17,904 nucleotides of DNA. Source: DATIRA01 sp964553405 (GTDB lineage Bacteria > Pseudomonadota > Gammaproteobacteria > Steroidobacterales > Steroidobacteraceae). Location: positions 1-17,904 of the forward strand of contig CAZKLS010000052.1 of the NCBI GenBank assembly GCA_964553405.1, read 5' to 3'. The translations under genes and the position numbers were made by a program. Positions 1 through 6,749 of this stretch are shown in pieces. Within the stretch, counting starts at the first letter, position 1. The number at the start of each line of letters is the position of its first letter. Under the pieces are notes generated by a model. The model was not told where the DNA came from, did no database searches, and worked only from the letters and a program-made list of their open reading frames with translations.

Positions 1-852
1 CAGCAGCATCAGCGTGCCGGGCTCGGGAACGCCGCGTGCGGGTTCCTCGATGGATTGTGTCTCGAGCGCGTTCGCCTGCAGCGGTGGGTTGAACGTGACT
101 GCGTCGTGCATGAAATCACAGCCGGGGCCGGCCCAGGCGGTGCCCGGACAGCCGCTGTAGGGTTGTTCGTGAACCGCTCCGGCACTGACCACCGTGTCGG
201 GCAGGCGTTCTGTTGCGATGCTTGAATCCACGACCGGGTCCGGCAGGAGCGGCATCGCTGCTGACGCAGTCGCATCGGCATACGTTTCACGGCCGTCGTA
301 AAGGCCGACCGCAGCCGCAGCGGGGATTCCGTAGAGCGGCGGAGGAGGCTGAGCAGAAGTCCGCGGCCGCGTGCTGCCGGCACTCGGGGAATCGAGCGGC
401 GTGAACGTCACCGCGGCTCCGGCTGTCGAGCCGGAACCGGCTTCAATGCCGGCGTAGTAGGTACCGGCAGCAACGAAGTCCGGGCTGGCAGGAACGGATA
501 GCTTCGGATACGGGAACGCCACCGGGAGCATTTCGAACAACACGTGCGAGCAAAACGTGCAGCCCGTATCCGCAGCCCTCGGCAGCGGCAGCAGCGGCTC
601 GAACGTCCAGCGCTGCACGATCCAGATGGTCGCCCACGTCCTGCCACGCCCGTCGTCGGGGCTGTCCTCGTAGCCCATCAGCACGTTCACCAGGTGGCTC
701 GGAACGGTCAGGGCGTCCGTCTGCTCCTGCATCAGCGTCCGTTGCTGCGCGCCGACCGGATCCCATTCCGTCGCGGCGGGCGGTTGGCCGGCAAAGAGCA
801 ACATGACCGCGAAGCCGACGATCAATGCCGGCCGTCCGAGCGCCCCCTTCAT
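1..852 (-). CDS. PEP-CTERM sorting domain protein, C-terminus cut by window edge
   Basis: The frame is open from an ATG at 852 to the left edge (284 codons, no stop). The start has an AGGTGAG Shine-Dalgarno about 10 bases upstream. Residues 1-27 form a signal peptide (MKGALGRPALIVGFAVMLLF core, small residues before T28). The body shows no domain I recognise. It contains a CxxC pair (C98, C101), two further cysteines (C235, C245) and a proline-rich stretch near 168-172. The last visible residues, 275-284, read VPEPGTLMLL, the start of a PEP-CTERM signal; the rest of the hydrophobic helix and the basic tail lie outside the window. In this family the tail is recognised by an exosortase after Sec export, and many members are linked to exopolysaccharide or floc formation. 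The specific role here is unknown. No -24/-12 promoter was found upstream of it. Confidence 0.85.
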   Translation of the reverse strand, partial: MKGALGRPALIVGFAVMLLFAGQPPAATEWDPVGAQQRTLMQEQTDALTVPSHLVNVLMGYEDSPDDGRGRTWATIWIVQRWTFEPLLPLPRAADTGCTFCSHVLFEMLPVAFPYPKLSVPASPDFVAAGTYYAGIEAGSGSTAGAAVTFTPLDSPSAGSTRPRTSAQPPPPLYGIPAAAAVGLYDGRETYADATASAAMPLLPDPVVDSSIATERLPDTVVSAGAVHEQPYSGCPGTAWAGPGCDFMHDAVTFNPPLQANALETQSIEEPARGVPEPGTLMLL

Positions 853-1102
853 GGCACCCGTGCTCACCTGGCCAACCTCTTCGACCTGGGTGGACTCACG
901 CCACCCTTGACTGTCTTCCAGCCTACGCTGATTTACGTGGTGTTTGGTGACAAGCGGATCTAGAACAAATACTTATGGGTCATAGCTGCGGCGAAGCCGA
1001 GTGACGGCAACAGGCTGGCTTCCTGGTCAGCAGGTTCGAACTGTGGACCTTCTCATTTGACCGGGACACTCGGAATCCCGCGATCGCCCGTCTGCGGTAA
1101 GG

Positions 1103-1118
1103 GTCGGATTTCTTTACA
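1103..1118 (+). promoter_or_regulatory. Possible upstream activator element, GTCGG-N5-TTTACA
   Basis: The sequence GTCGGATTTCTTTACA lies 75 bases before the -24/-12 box at 1194. The same pattern (GTCGG, five bases, TTTACA) sits 65 bases before the second -24/-12 box at 5936. The two copies match at 12 of 16 positions, and the distances differ by about one helical turn. Sigma-54 promoters need an upstream-bound activator of the NtrC type; in PEP-CTERM bacteria the candidate would be PrsR. That this is the binding site is inference. Confidence 0.45.
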
Positions 1119-1160
1119 TAACGCAGCGCAAAAAGAGCTCGATAAGTGCTGTCGGGCGGG

Positions 1161-1173
1161 TAAGTAATTGATT
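1161..1173 (-). promoter_or_regulatory. Putative IHF binding site
   Basis: TAAGTAATTGATT on the plus strand is a perfect match to YAANNNNTTGATW, the reverse complement of the IHF consensus WATCAANNNNTTR. It lies between the putative activator element and the -24/-12 box, where IHF commonly bends DNA at sigma-54 promoters. A 13-base degenerate match can arise by chance, so the support comes mainly from its position. Confidence 0.5.
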
Positions 1174-1193
1174 TGCATTACGCTTACCAGCTC

Positions 1194-1209
1194 TGGCGCG
1201 AAACTTGCT
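1194..1209 (+). promoter_or_regulatory. Sigma-54 (RpoN) -24/-12 promoter
   Basis: TGGCGCGAAACTTGCT fits the consensus TGGCACG-N4-TTGCW with one mismatch (A to G). The invariant GG (1195-1196) and GC (1207-1208) are separated by exactly 10 bases. The expected transcript start is near 1220, giving a leader of about 130 bases before the GTG at 1349. It points at the small secreted protein and, with no terminator between them, probably the DUF11 protein. Confidence 0.7.
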
Positions 1210-1348
1210 GCCCTTCTCGTGTCGGACGGAACCCTCGAAGAACAAAACGGAAGGGCGAACGACGCGACTGCCCCCGCGGCGCGACGACGCATGATCGATC
1301 GTGCTCCACGGGTCGCCGCCGCGGCGTGGAACTTGGGGGGAGCCTTCC

Positions 1349-1831
1349 GTGCCACGCTCGGGATTCCGGGAATCCACGAATCGCTCGACCGCGGTCGCGG
1401 CGGTCGCGGTGTTTGCGGCCGCATTGGCGTTCTCGTCGCCGGCGTCGGTTGACGCCAATCCCGGGGCCGAACGCGACGCAACCCCAGCGGGGCGTGTCCT
1501 CCTGGGCGCATGGGGCGGCGAGCACATCCGCCTCGACGTCGGCGCGGACGGTGCGACGCTCGAGTTCGATTGTGCATTCGGCCGAATCACTGAACCGCTG
1601 ATTGCGGATTCCAGCGGCAACTTCCAGGCGCGCGGCGTCGTGATGTTCGAGGCTGGCGGGCCGGTGAGGCCCGGGCAGCCTCCGCCGCCGGCGCAGGCCG
1701 CAATCTACCAGGGTTGGACGGACGGCCGCGAGCTGCGCCTGACCGTCACGATCCTCGGCGAAACCGATAGGCAGCTAGGCACGTTCACGCTCGGGTTCGG
1801 GCGCAGGGCAGTTCTGGAGAAATGCCTGTAG
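1349..1831 (+). CDS. Secreted protein of unknown function, 160 residues
   Basis: I do not recognise a named family. I chose GTG 1349 because a GGGGGGAG Shine-Dalgarno (1335-1342) ends six bases before it, and because it leaves a normal signal peptide: Arg-rich start, hydrophobic AVAAVAVFAAALAF near residues 15-28, cleavage probably after A36. The alternative ATG at 1301 adds 16 residues and lacks a Shine-Dalgarno. The mature part opens with a GAWGGEHIRLDV segment, then a GATLEFDCAFGRI segment, a proline run (PGQPPPP), and a C-terminal beta-rich stretch ending in EKCL. It has two cysteines and no PEP-CTERM or lipobox. It lies downstream of the sigma-54 promoter and 125 bases before the DUF11 gene, so the two may be co-transcribed. 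Confidence 0.75.
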   Translation: MPRSGFRESTNRSTAVAAVAVFAAALAFSSPASVDANPGAERDATPAGRVLLGAWGGEHIRLDVGADGATLEFDCAFGRITEPLIADSSGNFQARGVVMFEAGGPVRPGQPPPPAQAAIYQGWTDGRELRLTVTILGETDRQLGTFTLGFGRRAVLEKCL

Positions 1832-1956
1832 CCCGGGCCCGTGAGGAGGCGCTCGCAGAGCAGGACACCCAGCCGGAAAACTCTTCGGGCGCCAGTCATC
1901 CGGGCGCGGAGGCACCGCAACGCTGTGTCCGTCCCGGCGATATCGAGGAGGGGGAA

Positions 1957-4900
1957 ATGGAAACAAGGCGAATGTTCGGGAGGGGGGATCGCAAGACCGG
2001 ATCCTCGACAACAGCCGGCGCGGCCGGCGTGCTCAGGCGCGCGATCGTGGCGGGCACACTTGCAACATTGGCATTGACGTCGGCCGGCGCGCACGCCGGC
2101 GACGCCGGCGAGAGCGACAGCACTCCGCTGCGGACGGCGGTCACCGCACAGGAAAGGGCGGCGATCGCGGCCGCCGACACCGAAACGACCGTCGCGTCCC
2201 AGGCGCAAGCCGCGTTTGCAGCGAGCTTCGCCCAGAAGGTGACGATCGGCCTGAACCAGGAGATCAGCCGGCGCGGCGTGGACTCGACGTTCATACCGCC
2301 CGACACGATGGGCGCGGTGGGGCCGGACCATATCGTCGAGATCATCAACGGTAATTTCGAGATCTTCGACAAGATGACCGGCGCATCGCTCGACACCCGG
2401 TCGCTCGACAGCTTCTGGGTGAACACGGTCGGCCTGACCGGGATCCAGAACTTCAGCTTCGACCCGCGGGTCGTGTTCGACCCGGACAGCGGCCGCTGGT
2501 TCGTGGTGTCGATCGACAGCTCCGACACCGACGGCGATGGTGTCCGCGACTCGGCCAATAACGTCTATGTCGCGAGGACGGACACGGACGACCCGACCGG
2601 AGACTGGGACGGCGTGCGCTTCGCGGCCGACACGGTCGGCGGCGCGGATTTCCACGACTACCCGACGCTCGCGCTCGACGCCGACGGCGTCTACATCTGC
2701 ACGCAGGACTTCCCCGTGGGTGCGGGGAGCAATGCCGAGTCCTGTTATTCGATTCCCAAGGCCGACCTGCTGCAGGCCACGCCGACGGTCGCGAACATGA
2801 CACGGTTCGAAGCGACCCCGGCCGGCCTCCCGACCGTGGACGGCAGCGTCCAGGTCGCGCTCGACTTCGGGCTGACCGACGGCCGCGCGCCGATACTCGG
2901 CACCTCGGGTGGCGCACTCGTGCGCAGCGACATCTTCGGCGCGCAGACGCCGGCCGCGACGCTGGGCACCGTCATCGGGGTGACCGGCGATCCAGGGCAC
3001 GCCACGCCCCCGGCGGCACGCCAGCCGGATCCCAGCGGCAACACGATCGAGAACGTCGCGCCGCGCTTCGTCGGCAACGTCGTCCAGCAGGGCAGCAGCC
3101 TGTGGGCGGTGCACGCGGTGATGGGCAGCAGCGGGGCGAATTCGGCGCTGCGCTGGTACGAGGTCGACGAGCCGACCAACACCGTGCTGCAGACGGGATT
3201 GATCGACGACGCGAACCGCGACTTCCACGAGCCTTCAATCGCGGTCAACGAGTTCGGCGACGTCGTGATCGGCTACACCTGCTCCGGGCCGAACCTCTCC
3301 CCCAGTTCCTGCGTTTCGGTCGGCGAGACCGTCGGCGGAGCGACCACGTTCGAGCCCCCGCAGATACTGCAGCTCGGCGCGGGCTACTACTACCGTGAGG
3401 GCACCGGCACGCGGAACCGATGGGGTGATTACAGCGCCACCGTGCTCGACCCGACCGACTCGTGCACGTTCTACGCGTTCCAGGAGTTCGTGGCGGTCAG
3501 CGCCGTGGGCGTGGTCGGTCCCGCGACGGACGGTGGCCAGTGGGGAACCCAGGTCACCGAACTCACGATCAACGGCTGTGCCACCGAAGCGGACCTGCGC
3601 ATCTCCAAGGACTGCAAGCCCGACCGGCCGATGCTGGCCGGGCAGACGGCGATCTGCACGATCACCGTCGAGAACCTGGGCCCCACGTCCGCGCTGGCGG
3701 TCGTGGTCAGGGACGAGCACGTCAGCAACGGCAGCTTTGATTTCGGCACGGTGACGACGACGAAGGGCAGCTGCACCGCGACGCCAAACCCGCAGAATCT
3801 CGCGGGCCAGGTCGAGTGCGATCTCGGACGCGTCGCCGCAGGGCAGCGCGTGACGATCGAGGTGCCGGTTACGGCCGATGAGCCGCAGGACATCAATGAC
3901 CGCGCGACGGTCTCGAGCGACACCCACGATCCGGACAACTCGAACAACGTCGCGACGGACAGCATCCTCGTGGACGGCAGCGCCGACCTTTCGATCGCCA
4001 AGACCGACTCGCCGGACCCGGTCGCGGCGGGCGAGGACCTCACCTACGGGCTGACGGTCGAGAACAACGGCCCGTCCACCGCGGTCAACGTGCTGGTCGA
4101 AGACCGGTTGCCCGCGAATGTGAGCGTGGTCTCGGTCAATGCGACCGGCGGCGCCTCCTGCAACGCGGGCGTGCCGGGCGACGCGGCCCAGCCGACGACC
4201 TGTGCGTTCGACTCGATGGCGGCCGGTGCCTCCGAGACGATGACGATCGTGGTCACGGTGCTGCCGCAGGCCAGCGGTCTGCTGCAGAACAGCGCCAGTG
4301 TCGCGAGCGACACGCATGATCCGAACAATGCGAACAACCTCGCGACCACGACGACGACCGTCGCGGCCGAGGCGGATCTGTCGGTCACCAAGTCCGACTC
4401 TCCGGACCCGGTATCGGCCGGTGCCGAGCTCACCTACACGCTGCAGATCGCGAACGCCGGCCCGTCAACGGCGACCGACGTCGAGCTGACGGATAATCTT
4501 CCGCCGGAGGTGGACTTCGTCAGCGCGACGATCTCCGGTGGCACGGGCACCTGCGTGTCGCTCGGCGGCGGAACCGTCGCCTGCGACCTGAACGATCTCG
4601 ACCCGGGCGACGACGTGACGGTCGTGATCGACGTGCTGGTGGACGCGTCGGTTCCGAACGGGACGATCATCACCAACACGGTGGGCGTCTCCTCCGCGGC
4701 CTTCGACCCGGATCCGTCGAACAACACTGCCAGCGAAGACACGGCCGTCATCGCGACGGCGGACCTGTGGCTCGACAAGACCGGCAACTTCCTGACCAAC
4801 AACCCGTCCGGCACGGTCGAGTACCAGCTGACCGTGCACAACGACGCGGGCTGCAGCAGCGACGATCCGCAGAACTGCGGCAACGGAGGTCCGTCGGACG

Positions 4901-5202
4901 CCCAGAACGTCGTGGTCACGGACGTGCTGCCGCTGACGTCGAAGAAGTTCGTCGTGCAGTACGTGTCGGAGGATTGCGTCTACGACCAGGGGACCCATAC
5001 GGTCACCTGCACGACGGCGGTGCTGCCGGCCGGCAGCAGCGTGCTGCACGTGATCCAGGCGGACATCAAGGGCAAGGCTGAAACGGTCAGCAATACCGCG
5101 AGTGTCGACAGCGACACGACCGACCCGGTGCCCGCCAACAACGTCGACACCTACCTGATGTCGATCAAGGGAGGGAAGGGTGACCCCGGCGGTCCGAAGT
5201 AA
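1957..5202 (+). CDS. Large secreted protein with four DUF11 repeats
   Basis: The protein has 1081 residues. I chose ATG 1957 because GAGGAGGGGG lies just upstream and because a signal peptide follows (hydrophobic run about 29-42, cleavage after AHA at 45-47); the frame is open further upstream, but nothing supports an earlier start. Residues about 80-540 form one large extracellular region with PPDTMGAVGPDHIVEI, DPRVVFDPDSGRWFVV, DFHDYPTLALDADGVYI and an RNRWGDYS motif, resembling secreted proteins with beta-propeller or sialidase-like folds. Four DUF11 (conserved repeat, Ig-like) domains follow, starting with A-D-L at residues 545, 676, 806 and 935, a period of about 130. Each ends in a motif like SDTHDPDNSNN. 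DUF11 domains are typical of stalk or adhesin-like surface proteins. The C-terminus is GGKGDPGGPK with no sorting tail, so how it is held at the surface is unclear. The exact function is unknown. Confidence 0.93.
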   Translation: METRRMFGRGDRKTGSSTTAGAAGVLRRAIVAGTLATLALTSAGAHAGDAGESDSTPLRTAVTAQERAAIAAADTETTVASQAQAAFAASFAQKVTIGLNQEISRRGVDSTFIPPDTMGAVGPDHIVEIINGNFEIFDKMTGASLDTRSLDSFWVNTVGLTGIQNFSFDPRVVFDPDSGRWFVVSIDSSDTDGDGVRDSANNVYVARTDTDDPTGDWDGVRFAADTVGGADFHDYPTLALDADGVYICTQDFPVGAGSNAESCYSIPKADLLQATPTVANMTRFEATPAGLPTVDGSVQVALDFGLTDGRAPILGTSGGALVRSDIFGAQTPAATLGTVIGVTGDPGHATPPAARQPDPSGNTIENVAPRFVGNVVQQGSSLWAVHAVMGSSGANSALRWYEVDEPTNTVLQTGLIDDANRDFHEPSIAVNEFGDVVIGYTCSGPNLSPSSCVSVGETVGGATTFEPPQILQLGAGYYYREGTGTRNRWGDYSATVLDPTDSCTFYAFQEFVAVSAVGVVGPATDGGQWGTQVTELTINGCATEADLRISKDCKPDRPMLAGQTAICTITVENLGPTSALAVVVRDEHVSNGSFDFGTVTTTKGSCTATPNPQNLAGQVECDLGRVAAGQRVTIEVPVTADEPQDINDRATVSSDTHDPDNSNNVATDSILVDGSADLSIAKTDSPDPVAAGEDLTYGLTVENNGPSTAVNVLVEDRLPANVSVVSVNATGGASCNAGVPGDAAQPTTCAFDSMAAGASETMTIVVTVLPQASGLLQNSASVASDTHDPNNANNLATTTTTVAAEADLSVTKSDSPDPVSAGAELTYTLQIANAGPSTATDVELTDNLPPEVDFVSATISGGTGTCVSLGGGTVACDLNDLDPGDDVTVVIDVLVDASVPNGTIITNTVGVSSAAFDPDPSNNTASEDTAVIATADLWLDKTGNFLTNNPSGTVEYQLTVHNDAGCSSDDPQNCGNGGPSDAQNVVVTDVLPLTSKKFVVQYVSEDCVYDQGTHTVTCTTAVLPAGSSVLHVIQADIKGKAETVSNTASVDSDTTDPVPANNVDTYLMSIKGGKGDPGGPK

Positions 5203-5222
5203 CCACAGGACCACGGGTCGTA

Positions 5223-5257
5223 CGAGTCATTGACTCGCGCCGGAACGGAGTCCGGCG
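5223..5257. repeat. Two adjacent inverted repeats after the DUF11 gene
   Basis: CGAGTCA and TGACTCG (5223-5229, 5231-5237) form a 7-base palindrome around one central base, which looks like an operator. Directly after it, CGCCGGA and TCCGGCG (5238-5244, 5251-5257) form a 7-base stem with a 6-base loop. The intrinsic terminator stem follows 15 bases later. Their role is unknown; they could be 3' UTR structure or a control site for the gene at 5322. Confidence 0.5.
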
Positions 5258-5272
5258 ACCCTGGCTAGAATG

Positions 5273-5302
5273 GGAGCGGCGGAGCGATCCGCCGCTCCTT
5301 TT
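5273..5302 (+). terminator. Intrinsic terminator of the DUF11 gene unit
   Basis: A perfect 11-base stem, GGAGCGGCGGA (5273-5283) with TCCGCCGCTCC (5288-5298), closes a GCGA tetraloop and is followed at once by TTTTCTTTCTC. It lies 70 bases after the DUF11 stop and 20 bases before the next ATG. That closeness leaves open a role as an attenuator for the next gene. Confidence 0.85.
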
Positions 5303-5321
5303 CTTTCTCGACATCCACGCC

Positions 5322-5828
5322 ATGGCAAAGACCGACGACCCGCAGACCCCGATGCCCGAGCCGGTCACCGCCATGCTCGATTTTCTCGACGAGATCGGCA
5401 TCGCCTGGGAACGGGCGTCGCTGGGCGAGGGCACGTTGCTGCCCGGCCTCAGTATCGAGCAGGGGCGCCTGCTCATCGATCCCGGGCGACTCGAGTATCC
5501 GGGCGACGTTCTTCACGAGGCCGGGCACATCGCGGTGACGCCCGCGGCCGATCGTGCCGCCCTCGGGCCCGAGGGCCTCGGGGACGCCGGGCTCGAGATG
5601 GCCGCGATGGCCTGGTCGTACGCGGCCTGCATCCACCTCGGGATACCGCCGGAATTCGTGTTTCATTCCGGCGGCTACAAGGGGGCCGGCGCGTCGATTC
5701 TCGAGACGCTCCGCTCGGGCGCGAACCTCGGGCAGCCGCTGCTCGCGTGGATGGATCTCACCGAGTGGGGGCCGGGCGCCGACCCGGAGCGCGTGTTCCC
5801 GGTGATGAGCCGCTGGCTGCGGGCCTGA
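5322..5828 (+). CDS. Small HEAGH-motif protein, putative zinc-binding (zincin-like)
   Basis: The protein has 168 residues, no signal peptide and no membrane segment, so it is probably cytoplasmic. The key feature is LHEAGH at residues 64-69: the HExxH zinc motif of gluzincins and zincins. H65 and H69 would bind zinc and E66 would be the general base. E92, in the helix GLEMAAMAWSYAA, is a possible third ligand; this is inference. The rest (PGRLEYPGDV before the motif, FHSGGYKGAG after it) does not match a peptidase family I can name, so it may be a degenerate or non-peptidase member. The start ATG has no Shine-Dalgarno and lies 20 bases after a terminator hairpin. Sense-strand codon use is like that of its neighbours. 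It appears to be monocistronic. Confidence 0.82.
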   Translation: MAKTDDPQTPMPEPVTAMLDFLDEIGIAWERASLGEGTLLPGLSIEQGRLLIDPGRLEYPGDVLHEAGHIAVTPAADRAALGPEGLGDAGLEMAAMAWSYAACIHLGIPPEFVFHSGGYKGAGASILETLRSGANLGQPLLAWMDLTEWGPGADPERVFPVMSRWLRA

Positions 5829-5854
5829 TGGCGAGACCAGGCCATCCGCCCGGT

Positions 5855-5870
5855 GTCGGGATCATTTACA
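5855..5870 (+). promoter_or_regulatory. Possible upstream activator element, second copy
   Basis: GTCGGGATCATTTACA shares GTCGG-N5-TTTACA with the element at 1103-1118. It ends 65 bases before the -24/-12 box at 5936. No perfect IHF consensus lies between them, only an AT-rich stretch at about 5911-5928. Assignment as an activator site is inference from its repetition and position. Confidence 0.45.
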
Positions 5871-5935
5871 GTCATTCTGAAAATCGTTCGTGATGTCAAG
5901 CCTAACCGACGGAAATCATTAAGCTTTCCGCTCGG

Positions 5936-5951
5936 TGGCGTGAATATTGCT
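5936..5951 (+). promoter_or_regulatory. Sigma-54 (RpoN) -24/-12 promoter of the PEP-CTERM cluster
   Basis: TGGCGTGAATATTGCT fits TGGCACG-N4-TTGCW with two mismatches in the -24 half; the -12 half is perfect. GG (5937-5938) and GC (5949-5950) are 10 bases apart. The expected transcript start near 5962 leaves a leader of about 45 bases before the PEP-CTERM ATG. Sigma-54 control of PEP-CTERM genes, through the PrsK/PrsR pair, is known from floc-forming bacteria, which fits this position. Confidence 0.72.
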
Positions 5952-6007
5952 GCTTTACGACAAAGGCCCGCTCAGGCCGTGCAGCTGGGAATCCTGCGGA
6001 GGATGTG

Positions 6008-6724
6008 ATGCAAGCGACGACTGGCAGATGTTCGCGGAAAGTATCGGCAGCAGCGTGGGCTGCGGCCTGCATGCTCGGGCTGATCGTGGCAGGACCGGCC
6101 TCGGCGGCGATGATAGAGGTCTCGCTCGGCAACACGAGCCCGGGCTTCAACGACGGCGACACGCCGCCGCTGATCCCGGACATTCTCGCCGCGCAGTCCG
6201 GCCAGCCCGCGCCGTTCGACTCGGGCAAGGGCAGCGACGTGACGTCGAACCTCAACGAGTCCTTCACCTTCAGCTACAGCGCCATCGCATCCCCGATCGC
6301 ATCCGCATCGCTGACGCTGGGCATCCTCGATCACGACTCCGCGGCGTCCGGCAGCCAGCTCGCCGGGTTCCTGCTCGATGGCAACGACCTGACCGCGGAC
6401 CTCGACCTGCTGTTCGAGGGCGGTGGCGGCACCAACGGCGAGTACAACATCTACACGCTGACGCTCGGTTCGGGCCTGTTCGCCAACCTGGCGGACGGCT
6501 CGCTGCTGGTCGCGCTTGCGCTGGCCGGACCGGGACTGCAGACGGACCTCACGACGGGTGCCGTCACTGAGACGGGCTTCAACGGCGCGCACCTGATCTT
6601 CTCGACGCTGAGCATCACGACGCGCGACGTTCCGGTCGTCCCGGAGCCGGGCAGCCTCGCACTGCTCGCGTTCGGGCTTCTGGGCCTGGCAGCGGCGCGT
6701 CGCCGGCGCACCGTCAGCTGCTGA
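6008..6724 (+). CDS. PEP-CTERM sorting domain protein
   Basis: The protein has 238 residues. ATG 6008 is preferred over GTG 6005 because GGAGG (5998-6002) is five bases away. A signal peptide spans residues 1-33 or so (AAAWAAACMLGLIVAGPASA). The body carries a beta-rich region with FTFSYSAIASPIASASLTL and the acidic LDGNDLTADLDLLFEGGGG, typical of secreted PEP-CTERM proteins of unknown function. The C-terminus is a complete sorting signal: VPEPGSLALL at 211-220, a hydrophobic helix to about 230, then RRRR (231-234). After export an exosortase would remove this tail; no exosortase gene is in the window. It is the first gene behind the sigma-54 promoter, 25 bases before the tail-collar gene. 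Confidence 0.93.
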   Translation: MQATTGRCSRKVSAAAWAAACMLGLIVAGPASAAMIEVSLGNTSPGFNDGDTPPLIPDILAAQSGQPAPFDSGKGSDVTSNLNESFTFSYSAIASPIASASLTLGILDHDSAASGSQLAGFLLDGNDLTADLDLLFEGGGGTNGEYNIYTLTLGSGLFANLADGSLLVALALAGPGLQTDLTTGAVTETGFNGAHLIFSTLSITTRDVPVVPEPGSLALLAFGLLGLAAARRRRTVSC

Positions 6725-6749
6725 CTGTCACCTACGAGGGGATACGACC

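Larger units (their letters stand above)
853..1348. other. Intergenic region between divergent genes, with a sigma-54 control region in its right half
   Basis: No convincing gene lies here; the short open frames have no Shine-Dalgarno or recognisable protein. Bases 853-1100 show nothing I can name beyond the Shine-Dalgarno of the minus-strand gene. Bases 1103-1209 carry the putative activator element, IHF site and -24/-12 box listed separately. Bases 1220-1348 would be the 5' leader of the plus-strand gene. Confidence 0.7.

Noticed and set aside
1028..1050. GGTTCGAAC, resembling a tRNA T loop
   Set aside because: No matching T stem, acceptor stem or anticodon arm could be drawn around it.
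853..1102. A -24/-12 promoter for the left-edge PEP-CTERM gene
   Set aside because: Pairs of GC and CC ten bases apart exist on this strand, but none has the TGGC or TTGC context.
1705..3228. Long open frame (507 codons) on the minus strand opposite the DUF11 gene
   Set aside because: It has no recognisable motif and is very Arg-rich. It is what a high-GC gene leaves on the opposite strand, and it overlaps a protein with clear domains.
3235..4317. Minus-strand open frame of 360 codons within the DUF11 gene
   Set aside because: Shadow of the real gene; composition dominated by Arg, Val and Asp, and no start signal.
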